Counted from the stretch's first letter, positions 17,530 through 26,805 are shown. The stretch is DNA of 64,000 bases from Microtetraspora glauca (GCA_001570385.1 BBYL01000019.1:62001-126000); one strand, 5' to 3'. Notes: generated by a model not told the origin, from the sequence alone. Numbers and translations are program-made.

Positions 17530-18279
17530 GTGGGGGACCTGAACTCTCCGGCGATGCGCCGGCGCGATCTGCTGGGCTTGTCCACCGCAGCGATGGCGGG
17601 GGGAGTCGCCCTCGCCGCCTGCGGCGCCCCGGCGCGTACGGCCGCGGCCGGGGCGACCTCCCCGGCGCCGTCCTCGCCGGGTAAGGAGTCCGAGGTACCG
17701 GTGACTCCGCCGGAAGACCTCATGCGCGAGCACGGCGTACTCAAACGGATCCTGTTGATCTACCGGGACGGGATCCGCCGGATCGACGGTGGCGAGCAGG
17801 TCCCGGCGCAGCCGCTCAACGCGGGGGCGCGCATCATCCGTGACTTCATCGAGGAGTACCACGAGCACCTCGAAGAGCAGTACGTCTTCCCGCGGCTGCG
17901 CAAGGCCGGAAAGCTCACCGACACCGTCTCCGTCCTCCAGCTCCAACACCGGCGCGGACGCGTTCTGACCAGCCGCATCCTGGACGCCACCGCTCCCTCC
18001 AAGGTCCCCGACGCGCGGGGCCGCCGCGCCCTGGTCACCGACATGGCCGCGTTCATCCGCATGTACGAGCCACACGAGGCCCGGGAGGACACGGTGGTCT
18101 TCCCCGCCTTCCGCGACGTCGTCCCGCCCAAGGAGTTCCTCGAACTGGGCGAGGTCTTCGAGGACGAGGAGCACCGCCGCTGCGGCGCGAACGGCTTCAC
18201 CGGCGTGGTCGACCATGTCGCCGACATCGAGAGGACCCTCGGGATCTACGACCTGGCTCAGTTCACTCCACGGGTGTGA
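17530..18279 (+). CDS. Tat-exported hemerythrin-domain lipoprotein
   Basis: The protein of about 249 residues has a twin-arginine motif (RRRDLLGL), a hydrophobic stretch and a lipobox LAAC, so it is likely folded before export and anchored outside the membrane. The rest is a hemerythrin four-helix bundle: EHGVLKRIL, EEYHEHLEEQYVFPRL, LQLQHRRGR and YEPHEAREDTVVFPAF supply the His/Glu di-iron ligands. Such domains bind oxygen, nitric oxide or iron. GTG 17530 follows GGAGAGG; ATG 17554, directly before the Arg cluster, is an alternative. It precedes the damaged heme-export gene ccmC, though a functional link is only suggestive. Confidence 0.8.
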   Translation: MGDLNSPAMRRRDLLGLSTAAMAGGVALAACGAPARTAAAGATSPAPSSPGKESEVPVTPPEDLMREHGVLKRILLIYRDGIRRIDGGEQVPAQPLNAGARIIRDFIEEYHEHLEEQYVFPRLRKAGKLTDTVSVLQLQHRRGRVLTSRILDATAPSKVPDARGRRALVTDMAAFIRMYEPHEAREDTVVFPAFRDVVPPKEFLELGEVFEDEEHRRCGANGFTGVVDHVADIERTLGIYDLAQFTPRV

Positions 18280-18407
18280 CGCCGTGCCGGGGGTCGCCTC
18301 TCGTCCCGCGGTCAGACAAGGGAGATCCATGGCTTGTGCATGATCCGCAGGTCGCGGGCGGACCGACGGAGCGCCGCGGATAGCCTCCCGAGGACTGTTC
18401 GACGTGG

Positions 18408-18421
18408 GGGATGATGTGTCG
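18408..18421. promoter_or_regulatory. weak match to the heme/iron palindrome upstream of ccmC
   Basis: The sequence ending ATGATGTGTCG matches 11 of 14 positions of the CGACAYAKYGTCRK motif (reverse orientation) found near heme oxygenase and VIT1. It lies ~80 bp before the first usable start of the broken ccmC. This may be a vestigial operator or chance. Confidence 0.25.
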
Positions 18422-18498
18422 TCGGGCCCAATGACCGGCTGTCCAGTGACCGGCCACGGTCCATCGGCGGGGTTCCCGAGCGCCTGCTCGGGATCGGC

Positions 18499-19248
18499 GT
18501 GGTGATCAGCGCGGTGGTCGCCGTTCTCCTGGGCCTCTTCGCCGCTCCGACCGATGCGGTGCAGGGCGATGCCCAGCGTCTGATGTATGTGCACGTCCCG
18601 GCGGTGCTGACCGCCTATGCCGCGTTCTCCGTCATGCTGGTGGGGAACGTCATGTATCTGCTCCGCCGTACCGGCGGGTGGGACCGGTTGGGGCGGGCGA
18701 CCGCCGAGCTCGGCACCGGACTGACGGCGCTCACGATCGCGCTCGGCGTCCTGTGAGCCCGACCCGTTTGGGGCGTCTGGTGGACCTGGGATCCGCGCCT
18801 GGTCAGCACCACCGCCATGCTGCTCCTGGCATTGGTCTGCCTCGCCGTACGGGCGTGGCCGGGGGAGGGCGGTGCCCGCAGGGCCGCGCTCGCCGGACCG
18901 CTCGTCGTCACCGTCATGCCGGTCGTGCACTTCTCGGTCCTGTGGTGGCGAACGCTGCACCAGGCACCCTCGCTGCTCAAGCCGTCAGGGGACATTCCCG
19001 TCGACCCGCCGATGCTCGCGGCGCTCGCCGCCGGAGTGGTGGCCTTCATGCTGGCCGGGGTCTGGGTGGTCGGGCGGCGTTTCCGAGCGCTGAGCACGCT
19101 GCCCGAGACCTCGGCCGAACGGGAGTACGTGGCGCGCGCGACCATGAGGGCCGGCGTGACCGGGGCGGGATGGGCGTGGGCGGGTTACCTGCTCACCCTC
19201 ACGACGTGGGGCGCGTACGTCGTCTGGTCCGGCAGGCGGTCATCGTGA
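18499..19248 (+). pseudogene. ccmC: ccmC-like heme exporter gene interrupted by in-frame TGA
   Basis: Homology to the CcmC cytochrome c biogenesis protein runs through AVQGDAQRLMYVHVP, then TALTIALGVL, a TGA stop at 18754-18756, and on in the same frame as ARPVWGVWWTWDPRLVS, then VVHFSVLWWRTLHQAPS. The WWD heme-handling loop is thus intact but just after the stop. About four to five residues normally found before the ARP stretch (TGSIW-like) are missing, so a small deletion plus a nonsense change is likely. The N-terminus lacks a good start: only GTG at 18499/18502 is available, inside the first conserved block. The gene ends with a GTGA overlap into ccmE, a relic of operon organisation. Confidence 0.75.
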
Positions 19249-19642
19249 TCTCCAGGTCGCGGTGGTCCGGCCGCCTGCCGCTGCTGCTCGTCGTCGCCGC
19301 CGGGATCGCCCTGGCGTGCTTCGCGGTGACGGGGCTGGGGGAGGGGCTGGTCTACTACCGGACCCCGACAGAGGTCGCGAGGGAACCCGCCGACCCAGCG
19401 CTGCGGATGCGGGTCGGCGGGCTCGTGGTGCCGCACTCCGTCCACCAGGAAGGAGGAGCCATCACGTTCCGGCTGGTGTGACCGGCATCGAGGTGGTGTA
19501 CCGGGGCGAGCGTCCGGCGGTGTTCCGCGAGGGTCAGGACGCGGTCGCCGAGGGGATCGCCGGGCCCGACGGCGTTCTGCGCTCCGACCGGCTGATGGTC
19601 AAGCACTCCAACGAATACCGCGGCAAGGCCGCCGCCCCGTGA
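19245..19642 (+). pseudogene. ccmE: ccmE-like heme chaperone gene with frameshift
   Basis: The first frame reads a membrane anchor (LLLVVAAGIALACFAVTGL), then LVYYRTPTEVA and RMRVGGLVVPHSVHQEGG, and stops at 19481. The matching CcmE sequence resumes in another frame as GIEVVYRGERPAVFREGQ, ending with DRLMVKHSNEYRG, which holds the HxxxY heme-binding motif. The break lies at 19470-19490 and behaves as a -1 shift, with a few conserved residues also missing. CcmE would carry heme from CcmC to CcmF outside the membrane. Overlapping junctions with ccmC and ccmF (GTGA) show the three were one operon. Confidence 0.75.
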
Positions 19643-21000
19643 TCTGCCCGCTCGGGATGATCGCGCTCGCCACGGGCGCGGTCGCTTCGGTGGTCGCGGT
19701 GCTCTCGTGGCCGCGACCGGCGCGACGCCGTACGGCCCGGGCCGCCACGGGGGCGGCGTTGGCGGCGTTCGCCCTCCCGGAGACGGCGCTGCTCACCCGG
19801 GACTTCCAGGTCGAATTCGTGGCGCTCCACGGCGGCCGGGACGTGTCGCCGTACTACACGGTCGCGAGCCTGTGGTCGGCGCTCGAAGGCTCCATGGTGC
19901 TGTGGATCCTGGTGCTCACCGGGTTCGCCTTCGCGGCCGGTCACGGACAGGGGGACGACCCTCGCCGGCCGATCGCGATGGCGGTGATCATGCTGGTGTG
20001 CGCGTGCTTCTTCGCGCTCACCCTGCTGGCCGCGAACCCGTTCCAACCGGTCGCCGTCGCGCCGGCCGACGGGCCGGGGCCCAATCCGCTGCTGCGCGGC
20101 CACCCTCTCATGGGCGTCCATCCGCTGCTGCTGTACATCGGTTACGCCGGTCTGGTGGTTCCGTTCGCGTACGGAGTCGCGAGCCTGCTGACGGGCGAGT
20201 GCGGACGGGACCGCGTCCGTGTGATGCGGCGATGGACGATGATCGCCTGGATTCCGCTGACCGCCGGAATCGTGCTCGGCGCCTGGTGGTCGTACGGCGT
20301 GCTCGGCTGGGGCGGGTACTGGGGATGGGACCCGGTCGAGAACGCCTCCATCATCCCGTGGTTCGTCGCCACGGCGTTGCTGCACTCGCTGATGGTGCAG
20401 GAACGCCGGGGAGGGCTGCGCAGGTGGAACGTCTCTCTCGCGGTGGCCGCGTTCCTCCTCGTGCTGATGGGCACGTTCCTCACCCGGAGCGGCGCGGTGG
20501 CCAGCGTGCACTCCTTCACCAGATCGGCTGTCGGCCCGGCGCTGCTCGGACTTCTCACGGCGGCGCTCGTCGCTACCGGAGGACTGCTCGCCTGGCGGGC
20601 CGACCGGTCCCGCGCCGGCGCGGGGCTCCGGCCCGGCTTCTCCCGCGACCTGCTCTTCCTCGTCAACAACGTGCTCTTCGTGACATTGGCCTTCACCGTT
20701 CTGGTTGGCACGCTGGCTCCGCTGGCCATGGAGGCGGCGCGGGGGACTCCCGTGACGGTCGGCAGGCCGTACTTCGACCGGATGACGGCGCCGCCCGCCC
20801 TGGCGCTGCTCGCTCTCATGGCGGTGGCCCCGTTGCTGCCGTGGGCGCGGCCGGACCCGCGGCGGCTCATCCGGCGGCTGCGCCTTCCCGTGGCGGTCGG
20901 CGCCGGGACGGTCACCGCGCTCGGGTGGGGCGGGGGGTATCCACCGCTCCCGCTGGCGGCCTTCGGGCTCGGGACGTCGGCGCTCGCGGGCATCGCCGCC
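19639..21000 (+). pseudogene. ccmF: ccmF-like cytochrome c heme lyase, 3' truncated
   Basis: About 455 residues of a CcmF-type protein are intact: SPYYTVASLWSALEGSMVLW, HPLLLYIGYAGLVVPFAYG, the WWD domain GWGGYWGWDPVENASIIPW, and HSFTRSAVGPALLG. Bacterial CcmF usually runs to ~630-660 residues. Here similarity stops near base 21000 and the frame continues to 21321 only as antisense of coxB. The cut coincides with the cut end of the convergent coxB stump, so a single deletion probably removed both 3' ends. It starts at GTG 19639, overlapping the ccmE stop. Confidence 0.75.
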
Positions 21001-21019
21001 CGTGTGTCCGAAATGACGT

Positions 21020-21802
21020 GGTGCCACGCACGCTGTGGCAGGACGCGCACGAGGACGACTGCAACACCCGCAGGCCGCGCGCCGCCGCGCCGCCGGGCGG
21101 GGTGGCCGCGGGCCGGGACTGTCCGGTCAGCCACGAGGCGAAGGCGGCGGGCGGCTGGGCGATCACGTGGAAGGCCATGTGCCCGTGCTGGATCCCGCAG
21201 TACTCCGCGCACTGGCCCCGGTAGACGCCGTCGCGTTCGGCGCGCAGCCACATGTCGTTCACCCGGCCGGCGACGAGGTCGGTCTTCACGGCGAGTTGTG
21301 GCACCCAGAAGCTGTGGTTGACGTCGTCGGTGCGCAGCCGCAGCTTCACGGTCTTTCCCGTAGGCACGTGGATCTCGTTGGCGGTGACGAACCCGGACGC
21401 GGGGTAACGCGCCTTCCACCACCAGCGATGGCCCGTCACTTCGATGACGAGCGCGCGCGGATCGTGCGGAACGCCGAGATCGCGCAGGTCACGCAGCCCG
21501 ATGGCGTAGACGAACGCGAGCACGATCGCGGGGAGCACCACCCCCATGGTCACGACGAACCCGCGGCCGGAACCGGATCGTGACCGTACGCCGGGGCCGG
21601 TGCGGCGGGCCAGCACCCAGCCGATCAGCACCGCCACGAGCGCGGCCACGACCATCGAGATGCCGAACAGGAGCCACCACAGGCCCGCCACGCGCCTGGC
21701 TCCGGCGCCCGCGGGCGACAGCGCGGACGGGCTGGAACCTCCGCACGCGGCGAGCAGCGAGACGCATGCCGGCAGGCACACCAGGCCCAGCCGGCGGATC
21801 AG
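21020..21802 (-). pseudogene. coxB: cytochrome c oxidase subunit II with heme-c tail, 3' truncated
   Basis: The frame shows a lipoprotein-like signal (SLLAACGG), two membrane helices, a cupredoxin domain with VTGHRWWWKARYP, NHSFWVPQLAVKTD and the CuA ligands in QCAEYCGIQHGHMAFHV. A heme-c motif CASCHSVRGT follows. Similarity ends there, near base 21020; the Met-ligand part of the cytochrome c domain is gone. There is no clear start codon with a ribosome site before the signal, so the 5' end is also doubtful. It would have been a caa3-type electron-entry subunit. Convergent with and fused to the ccmF stump. Confidence 0.72.
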
Positions 21803-21825
21803 GGTCGTGGCCGCCGATGACCGGC

Positions 21826-21903
21826 TCAGCCTCGCCTGTCCATGGCTTGCCGGATGACGTCGGTCTCGCCCATCTTCTCCGGAGCGGTTCGCTGCTCGGC
21901 CAT
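21826..21903 (-). CDS. possible 25-residue peptide gene
   Basis: An ATG at 21903 has AAGGGAG 7 bp upstream and opens a short frame beginning MAEQRTAPEKMGETDV and rich in charged residues. I do not recognise it. The good ribosome site may be that of the original gene at the coxB 5' end, with the frame broken later by the erosion seen around it. Confidence 0.22.
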   Translation of the reverse strand: MAEQRTAPEKMGETDVIRQAMDRRG

Positions 21904-22081
21904 CGTGCGTCTCCCTTCGAGCACGCCGGGATCTTCCCTCCGGGCCTGCCAGCCACGCTCGTCCTTGCCAAGTGCGGAGCTTCGGAGGGGCCGATGAGGA
22001 GAATCGCGCCAAGTCCGGCGAGGAGTACCGGCGGGAGGCTCGGCATCGGGTAGTTCATCCCTGAGATTCAGGCCTCCGCCT

Positions 22082-23059
22082 TCAGGCATCGCGTACGGAG
22101 TGCCGAGGATGACGCGCGGCGGGATCGTTGAGCGCACGGGCGAGATGGGGGTGCGGTTCGCGGCGGTCCAGCCAGTGCGCGGTCGCCTGGGTGGCGCGTT
22201 CGATCAGGTCGGCGGTCTGCCCGAAGTCGACGGGCAGCACCTCGACCGGGCACAACGGCGGGATCACGTGCACGTGTGTGCGACGGCGGTTGTGACCGAT
22301 GGAGGCGCTGATGCGCTGCTCGCTCAGCAGGTTGTATCCGTGCAGCGCCATCGCGATCGCGCTCGACGGCGGGGTGGGGAGATGGCAGGAGAAGCCCGGC
22401 GCGAGCAGGTACACCTCGTCGGCCCCGGCGTCGACGGCGTAGTCCAGCGTGGTCTTGTCGGCGACGCCGCCGTCCATCAAGAGCTGATCGTCGACGGTGA
22501 CCGGGGGATAGAGACCGGGGATGGCGGTGCTGGCCAGCAGTGCCGGCAAAGCGGGGCCGTGGGAGAGGACCACGGCCCGCCCGCTGCGGACGTCCGCGGT
22601 CAAGACCGACAGCGGGATCCGAGCGTCCTGCAGGTTCTCGATCGGCAGTATGCGGGCAAGGAAGCGCTGCAGATGGCGGTTGTCGAACAGGTAGTTGCGC
22701 CGGCCGAGCACCGCCTCGGCGAACGTGACCGGGTTGAACGCGAACGTGATGTTGAACGCTCCGAAGGCTTGCAGGGCGCCTCGAAGCGGGTGGAAGGGCA
22801 GGTTGGACGCCATGGTGCGCAGGGCTTCCGGCGTGCTGAGCGGATACACGTCGTGGCTGCTCACCGACAGCCACAGCCGGGCCAGTTCCTCGACGCCTCT
22901 CGCGTGGGGGTGCGCGGCATAGTAGGCCGCGTTGAGGGCGCCCACGGATGCGCCGACCACCATGTGGGCCTCCACCCCGAGCGCGGTGAGGGCACGGAGC
23001 ATGCCGACTTGGACGGCTCCCAGGCTGCCGCCTCCCCACAGGATGAAGGCCGTCGTCAT
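22082..23059 (-). CDS. patatin-like phospholipase
   Basis: The 325-residue protein has the patatin catalytic set: oxyanion loop ILWGGGSLGAVQVG at the N-terminus, nucleophile Ser in VVGASVGALNAAYYA near residue 41, and the catalytic Asp in LLMDGGVADKT near residue 200. Such enzymes are serine lipid acyl hydrolases. No signal peptide is visible, so it acts in the cytoplasm or at the inner membrane face. The ATG at 23059 has GAGAGGAGG upstream. It stands alone, divergent from the glycosyltransferase. Confidence 0.88.
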   Translation of the reverse strand: MTTAFILWGGGSLGAVQVGMLRALTALGVEAHMVVGASVGALNAAYYAAHPHARGVEELARLWLSVSSHDVYPLSTPEALRTMASNLPFHPLRGALQAFGAFNITFAFNPVTFAEAVLGRRNYLFDNRHLQRFLARILPIENLQDARIPLSVLTADVRSGRAVVLSHGPALPALLASTAIPGLYPPVTVDDQLLMDGGVADKTTLDYAVDAGADEVYLLAPGFSCHLPTPPSSAIAMALHGYNLLSEQRISASIGHNRRRTHVHVIPPLCPVEVLPVDFGQTADLIERATQATAHWLDRREPHPHLARALNDPAARHPRHSVRDA

Positions 23060-23474
23060 CCCGCCTCCTCTCCCGAGGTCCGGGCCCGCGCACTCGCGTC
23101 GGCGGTGCGTGCCGATGATGTGGTTGCCGGTGCATCGCGGGTCCCGCGCCCGTCGCGTTCCTTGCCCGGAGCCGCACGGACGGTAATCGTACGGATCCTG
23201 TTGACGGTGTCTGCCCCTCCGGAGCCGTTCCAACATGAGGCCCTGTGGTGCGACGCCGCCTGAGAGGTCACAGCGGGCGGCTACTCGGTCACACCTCATG
23301 GATACGCATCGGCCCCGGACACTCCGGGTGAGACGGCGTATGTCCAGGGAAGTAAGAGCATGCACCTTCGGAACGGGAGGAGGAGGTCGTCGTGAACCTC
23401 CAGACGATTCCCTGGGCCGCCCGGCCGACGCGGAGGCCGTCCGGGGGCGTAGCCCCCTCTCCACTGGACGGGCG
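23060..23474. other. 415-bp intergenic region between patatin and glycosyltransferase genes
   Basis: No gene is recognised here. The region separates divergent genes and should carry both promoters. A TTGACG sits near 23200 without a convincing partner hexamer. No clear inverted repeat or terminator is visible. Confidence 0.4.
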
Positions 23475-24311
23475 ATGACGGCGCGCGTGACGGTCGTGGT
23501 GGCCACGCGGAACCGCCGGGACGTGGTGGCGCGCTCGCTGGTCCACCATGAGTGCCCGGTCATCCTCGTCGACAACGGCTCCACCGACGGAACCCCCGCG
23601 TTCGTACGGCAGGCGTTCCCGTCGGTCGAGGTGGTCGAACTCGGTGAGAACAGGGGCGCGCCGGCGCGTAACGTCGGCGTGCGCCGTGCCTCCACGCCGT
23701 ACGTCGCGTTCGCCGATGACGACTCCTGGTGGGCCCCGGGGGCCCTCGCCACGGCCGCCGACATCCTGGACGCCCATCCTCGTCTCGGACTGCTCGCGGC
23801 GCGCGTGCTTGTAGGTCCCGATAATCTGCTCGACCCCATCTGCGAGGAGATGGCTCGTTCGCCTCTTCCGGTGCGGGCCGACCTTCCCGGTCCGCCCGTC
23901 CTCGGGTTCCTGGCCTGCGGAGCCGTCGTACGCCGCGATGCCTATCTGGCCGCCGGGGGCTTCGACGACGTGGTCTTCTTCTTCGGTGAAGAAGAACGCC
24001 TTGCACTGGACCTGGCCGCGAACGGCTGGGGACTGGCTTACGTGGACGAGGTCGTCGCCCAACATCACCCCGAGCCTCCCCGGGACCCCAGGGAGCGGCA
24101 GATCCTGGCCGCGCGCAACGCGGTGCTGACGGCACTCATGCGCCGCCCGTGGATTGTGGTGGCGCGCACCGCGACAGGAGTCGCCCTGAGCGGGCCGACC
24201 GGATGCCGGGCGCTCTTCGACTCCGTCCGCAGACTCCCTCAGGCGTTGGCCCGTCGCCGTCGGCCGCTCGGCGCCATCGAATCGGACCTGCGACGCCTGC
24301 GCCAGGGCTGA
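23475..24311 (+). CDS. family 2 glycosyltransferase
   Basis: The 278-residue protein starts TARVTVVVATRNRRDVVARS and has the GT-A marks: VILVDNGSTDGTP, ENRGAPARNVGVRRA and the metal-binding FADDDSWW, followed by VVRRDAYLAAGGFDD and GEEERLALDLAANGW. It should transfer a sugar from a nucleotide donor. A C-terminal Arg-rich tail (LARRRRPLG) may contact the membrane; no transmembrane helix is obvious. Donor and acceptor are unknown, and no cell-wall or natural-product sugar genes are next to it. Confidence 0.85.
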   Translation: MTARVTVVVATRNRRDVVARSLVHHECPVILVDNGSTDGTPAFVRQAFPSVEVVELGENRGAPARNVGVRRASTPYVAFADDDSWWAPGALATAADILDAHPRLGLLAARVLVGPDNLLDPICEEMARSPLPVRADLPGPPVLGFLACGAVVRRDAYLAAGGFDDVVFFFGEEERLALDLAANGWGLAYVDEVVAQHHPEPPRDPRERQILAARNAVLTALMRRPWIVVARTATGVALSGPTGCRALFDSVRRLPQALARRRRPLGAIESDLRRLRQG

Positions 24312-24392
24312 AGCGCACCGGCACCGCCGGAAGGCCGGCGATACGCAGCGGTACGTCGGCTCATGCGGCTCATGTCCGGCGAACGCTGGGGG

Positions 24393-24767
24393 TCAGAAGG
24401 CGTACGGGCCGAAACGGCCCCAGGCCACCACGGCGGCCAGCAGCAGGAGCACCAGGTTGACCACGATCGTCGGTGACTCCTTGCGGCGGGTGTGCGTGAT
24501 GGCGGCACCGGCCATGACCACGGCCAGGCCGAGCGCGGCCAGCGGCGTGAGCAGCGGCGCGATGTCCAGGGCGGCGGGGAGGATCAGGCCGATCGCGCCA
24601 AGGACCTCCAGAGCGCCGATGCCCTTGACCACTCCGGCGGAGAAGTCCTCGGTCCAGGCCATGCCGGACCCGGCGAGTCTGTCCTTCGGCTGCGTCAGCT
24701 TCATCAGGCCGGCGCCGAGGAAGACGAGGGCGAGCAGGCCGGCGATGATCCACAGAACCACGTTCAT
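24393..24767 (-). CDS. DoxX-family membrane protein
   Basis: The 124-residue protein has four membrane helices and the DoxX pattern VFLGAGLMKLTQPKDRL, then GALEVLGAIGLILP. DoxX proteins are small quinone- or thiol-stress-linked membrane proteins. It is divergent from a MarR regulator across 118 bp that hold three matching palindromes. Control by that MarR, and a joint role with the extradiol dioxygenase downstream of it in handling catechols or quinones, is a reasonable inference. Confidence 0.85.
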   Translation of the reverse strand: MNVVLWIIAGLLALVFLGAGLMKLTQPKDRLAGSGMAWTEDFSAGVVKGIGALEVLGAIGLILPAALDIAPLLTPLAALGLAVVMAGAAITHTRRKESPTIVVNLVLLLLAAVVAWGRFGPYAF

Positions 24768-24792
24768 CGGAAGTCCATTCCGTACGGTTGAC

Positions 24793-24871
24793 TTGAAGAT
24801 TCAAACGAACAGTAGATATATGGACTTGAAGCGTCAACTCGTGATGCGACCTAGATCAGTTGACGCATCAA
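24793..24871. promoter_or_regulatory. three phased MarR-type operators (TTGA-N4-TCAA)
   Basis: Three palindromes of the form TTGA-N4-TCAA lie at 24793-24804, 24826-24837 and 24860-24871. Centres are 33 and 34 bp apart, close to three helical turns, so a bound regulator would sit on one face. They fill the divergent doxX/marR promoter region. Autoregulation of marR and repression of doxX are inferred. A TAAAAT at 24873-24878 could be a -10 for marR. Confidence 0.75.
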
Positions 24872-24885
24872 GTAAAATCAGAGCT

Positions 24886-25368
24886 ATGGACACACCGCGC
24901 GAACCTCGCTGGCTGACCGAGGAGGAGATGCAGACGTGGCTGGCGCTGGTCAGCGTTCTGATCAGACTGCCCGCCGCTCTGGACGGGCAGTTGCAGCGCG
25001 ACGCGGGCATCAGCCACTTCGAGTACCAGGTCCTGGCGGGGCTGTCGATGACTCCCGAGCGCACGATGCGGATGAGTGAGCTGGCGTCCTTCTCCGACGG
25101 GTCACTGTCGCGCCTGTCGCATGTGGTCGGCCGGCTGGAAAAGCGCGGCTGGGTACGGCGCACGCCCGACCCGGCCGACGGACGCTACACCCTGGCCGTC
25201 CTCACCGAGGACGGCTGGGACAAGGTCGTCGCGACCGCTCCGGGGCACGTGGAGGCGGTCCGCGGCTTCGTCCTCGACCCCCTCACCAAGGCGCAGACCC
25301 GGCAGCTCCGCGACATAGGGCGCCGCATCATGCGCGCCATCGACCCCGACGACACCTGCCTCGGCTGA
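24886..25368 (+). CDS. MarR-family transcriptional regulator
   Basis: The 160-residue protein is a winged-helix MarR regulator: ISHFEYQVLAGLSMTPE, MRMSELASFSDGSLSRLSH as recognition helix region, RLEKRGWVRRTPDPADGR as the wing, then dimerising helices. The ATG at 24886 starts seven bases after TAAAAT, and no clear ribosome site precedes it, so a short-leader or leaderless message is possible. It probably represses doxX, itself and the dioxygenase gene 69 bp downstream through the three upstream palindromes, with a phenolic or quinone ligand releasing it. Ligand is inferred. Confidence 0.88.
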   Translation: MDTPREPRWLTEEEMQTWLALVSVLIRLPAALDGQLQRDAGISHFEYQVLAGLSMTPERTMRMSELASFSDGSLSRLSHVVGRLEKRGWVRRTPDPADGRYTLAVLTEDGWDKVVATAPGHVEAVRGFVLDPLTKAQTRQLRDIGRRIMRAIDPDDTCLG

Positions 25369-25437
25369 CCTTCCAGAGTGACAACCCGATCGCCCCGCCG
25401 ACGGCCGACCCGCCCGATGCGCCACCAGGAGAATTCC

Positions 25438-26322
25438 ATGGCCTCCATCCTCAACCCGGAGATCCCCGCCGGGGCCTACGATGAGTTCCTGCCCGGAGCG
25501 CTGCCCACCGCCCGCGCCCAGCACGCCTGGACGCCCGCCGACGGGCCGCTACCCGCCTTGTACATCAGCCACGGCGCGCCCCCGTTGTTCGACGACGGCC
25601 CCTGGCTCCGTGAGCTGTTCGGCTGGGCACAGTCGCTGCCCAAGCCCAAGAGCGTCCTGATCGTCTCCGCGCACTGGGAGGCCGCGCCGCCGGCGCTGTC
25701 CGCGTCCGCCGCGCACACTCCGCTGGTGTACGACTTCGGGGGCTTTCACCGCCGCTACTACACGATGCGGTACGACACCCCCGACGCGAGCGCCCTCGCC
25801 CGGCGGGTGGCCGCGATGATGCCCGACAGAGAACCGGTTCACCAGCACCGCAGCCGTGGGCTCGACCACGGGGCCTGGGTGCCACTGATGGCCATGTACC
25901 CGCTGGCCGACATCCCGGTGCTCCAGCTCAGCCTGCCCTCGCACGACCCCGACCTGCTCCTGCGCCTGGGGGCCAGGCTGGCGCCGTTGCGTGAGGAGGG
26001 CGTGCTGGTGATCGGCTCAGGGTTCATGACGCACGGGCTGCCGTTCGTCACTCCCGAGATGATCCACAAAGGCGTCGTCCCCGCCTGGTCGTCCGAGTTC
26101 GACGCATGGGCTGCCGACGCGCTGGCCCGAGGGGACGTGGGGGAACTGGCGGCCTACCGGACGCGGGCGCCGGGCATGCCGTACGCGCACCCGACGGTGG
26201 ACCACTACATCCCGCTGTTCATCACGCTCGGCGCGGGAGGCCGCGCGGACCAGCCGGTCACGACCGTCATAGAGGGGTACATGATCGGCTTCTCCAAGCG
26301 CTCCTTCCAGACCCCGGCATGA
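25438..26322 (+). CDS. DODA-type (class III) extradiol ring-cleavage dioxygenase
   Basis: The 294-residue protein matches LigB/DODA dioxygenases: ALYISHGAPPLFDD, VLIVSAHWEA, GLDHGAWVPLMAMYP with metal-binding His residues, and a C-terminal VDHYIPLFITLGAGG. Such enzymes open catechol rings with Fe(II) or Zn. AGGAGAA lies 5 bp before the ATG. It follows marR on the same strand and may be the effector gene of a catechol/quinone response. A role in pigment or secondary metabolism cannot be excluded. Confidence 0.85.
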   Translation: MASILNPEIPAGAYDEFLPGALPTARAQHAWTPADGPLPALYISHGAPPLFDDGPWLRELFGWAQSLPKPKSVLIVSAHWEAAPPALSASAAHTPLVYDFGGFHRRYYTMRYDTPDASALARRVAAMMPDREPVHQHRSRGLDHGAWVPLMAMYPLADIPVLQLSLPSHDPDLLLRLGARLAPLREEGVLVIGSGFMTHGLPFVTPEMIHKGVVPAWSSEFDAWAADALARGDVGELAAYRTRAPGMPYAHPTVDHYIPLFITLGAGGRADQPVTTVIEGYMIGFSKRSFQTPA

Positions 26323-26502
26323 GGGTCTCGAGCCGGAGAGCGTGCGGAGGCGTAGGTGTCGCCACCGTTTCCCGGCTCTTCGCCGGGATGGCATCTTCAG
26401 AGAAGAAACCGTGCTGCTCGTGAATGGTCAACGGGTACGAGTAGCTCGCGCGCCAAAGGCGGAGCACCGCTCACCATGAATTGATCAGCGGGGTGGAGAC
26501 CA

Positions 26503-26805
26503 GTGACCACATCTGCCGAACACCGTCAGCATCCCGATCACGACCACGTCCACGGAGCCGGTTGCGGGCATGTCGCCGTACCGCATGCTGATCACGTCGA
26601 CTACGTACACGACGGGTGCTTGCACCGGGTGCACGGTGATCACGTCGATGAGTGTGAGCCCGCGGGCCACAGGCCTCACGAAGATCACGGTCACCAGCAT
26701 GGGCCCGGTTGCGGACACGTGGCCGTACCGCATGGGGATCACGTCGACTACATCCACGACGGTCACCGCCATGCCGGCCACAACGGGCACTGGGACGAGC
26801 ACTGA
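26503..26805 (+). CDS. histidine-rich small protein with internal duplication
   Basis: The 100-residue product has 26 His and four Cys and is built from two near copies of GCGHVAVPH(A/G)DHVDY(V/I)HDG, near residues 21-39 and 69-87. No signal peptide or membrane helix is seen, so it is probably a cytosolic metal binder or buffer for zinc, nickel or copper. Similar single-unit proteins occur in actinomycetes, often annotated without evidence as transporter parts. GTG 26503 follows GGTGGAGA. I see no Zur-like site upstream. The neighbouring hydrogenase needs nickel, but that gene is 13 kb away. Confidence 0.7.
   Translation: MTTSAEHRQHPDHDHVHGAGCGHVAVPHADHVDYVHDGCLHRVHGDHVDECEPAGHRPHEDHGHQHGPGCGHVAVPHGDHVDYIHDGHRHAGHNGHWDEH

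Noticed and set aside
17320..18960. Extension of the APC permease frame upstream
   Set aside because: It is antisense to the hemerythrin gene and ccmC, and highly charged with no membrane character.
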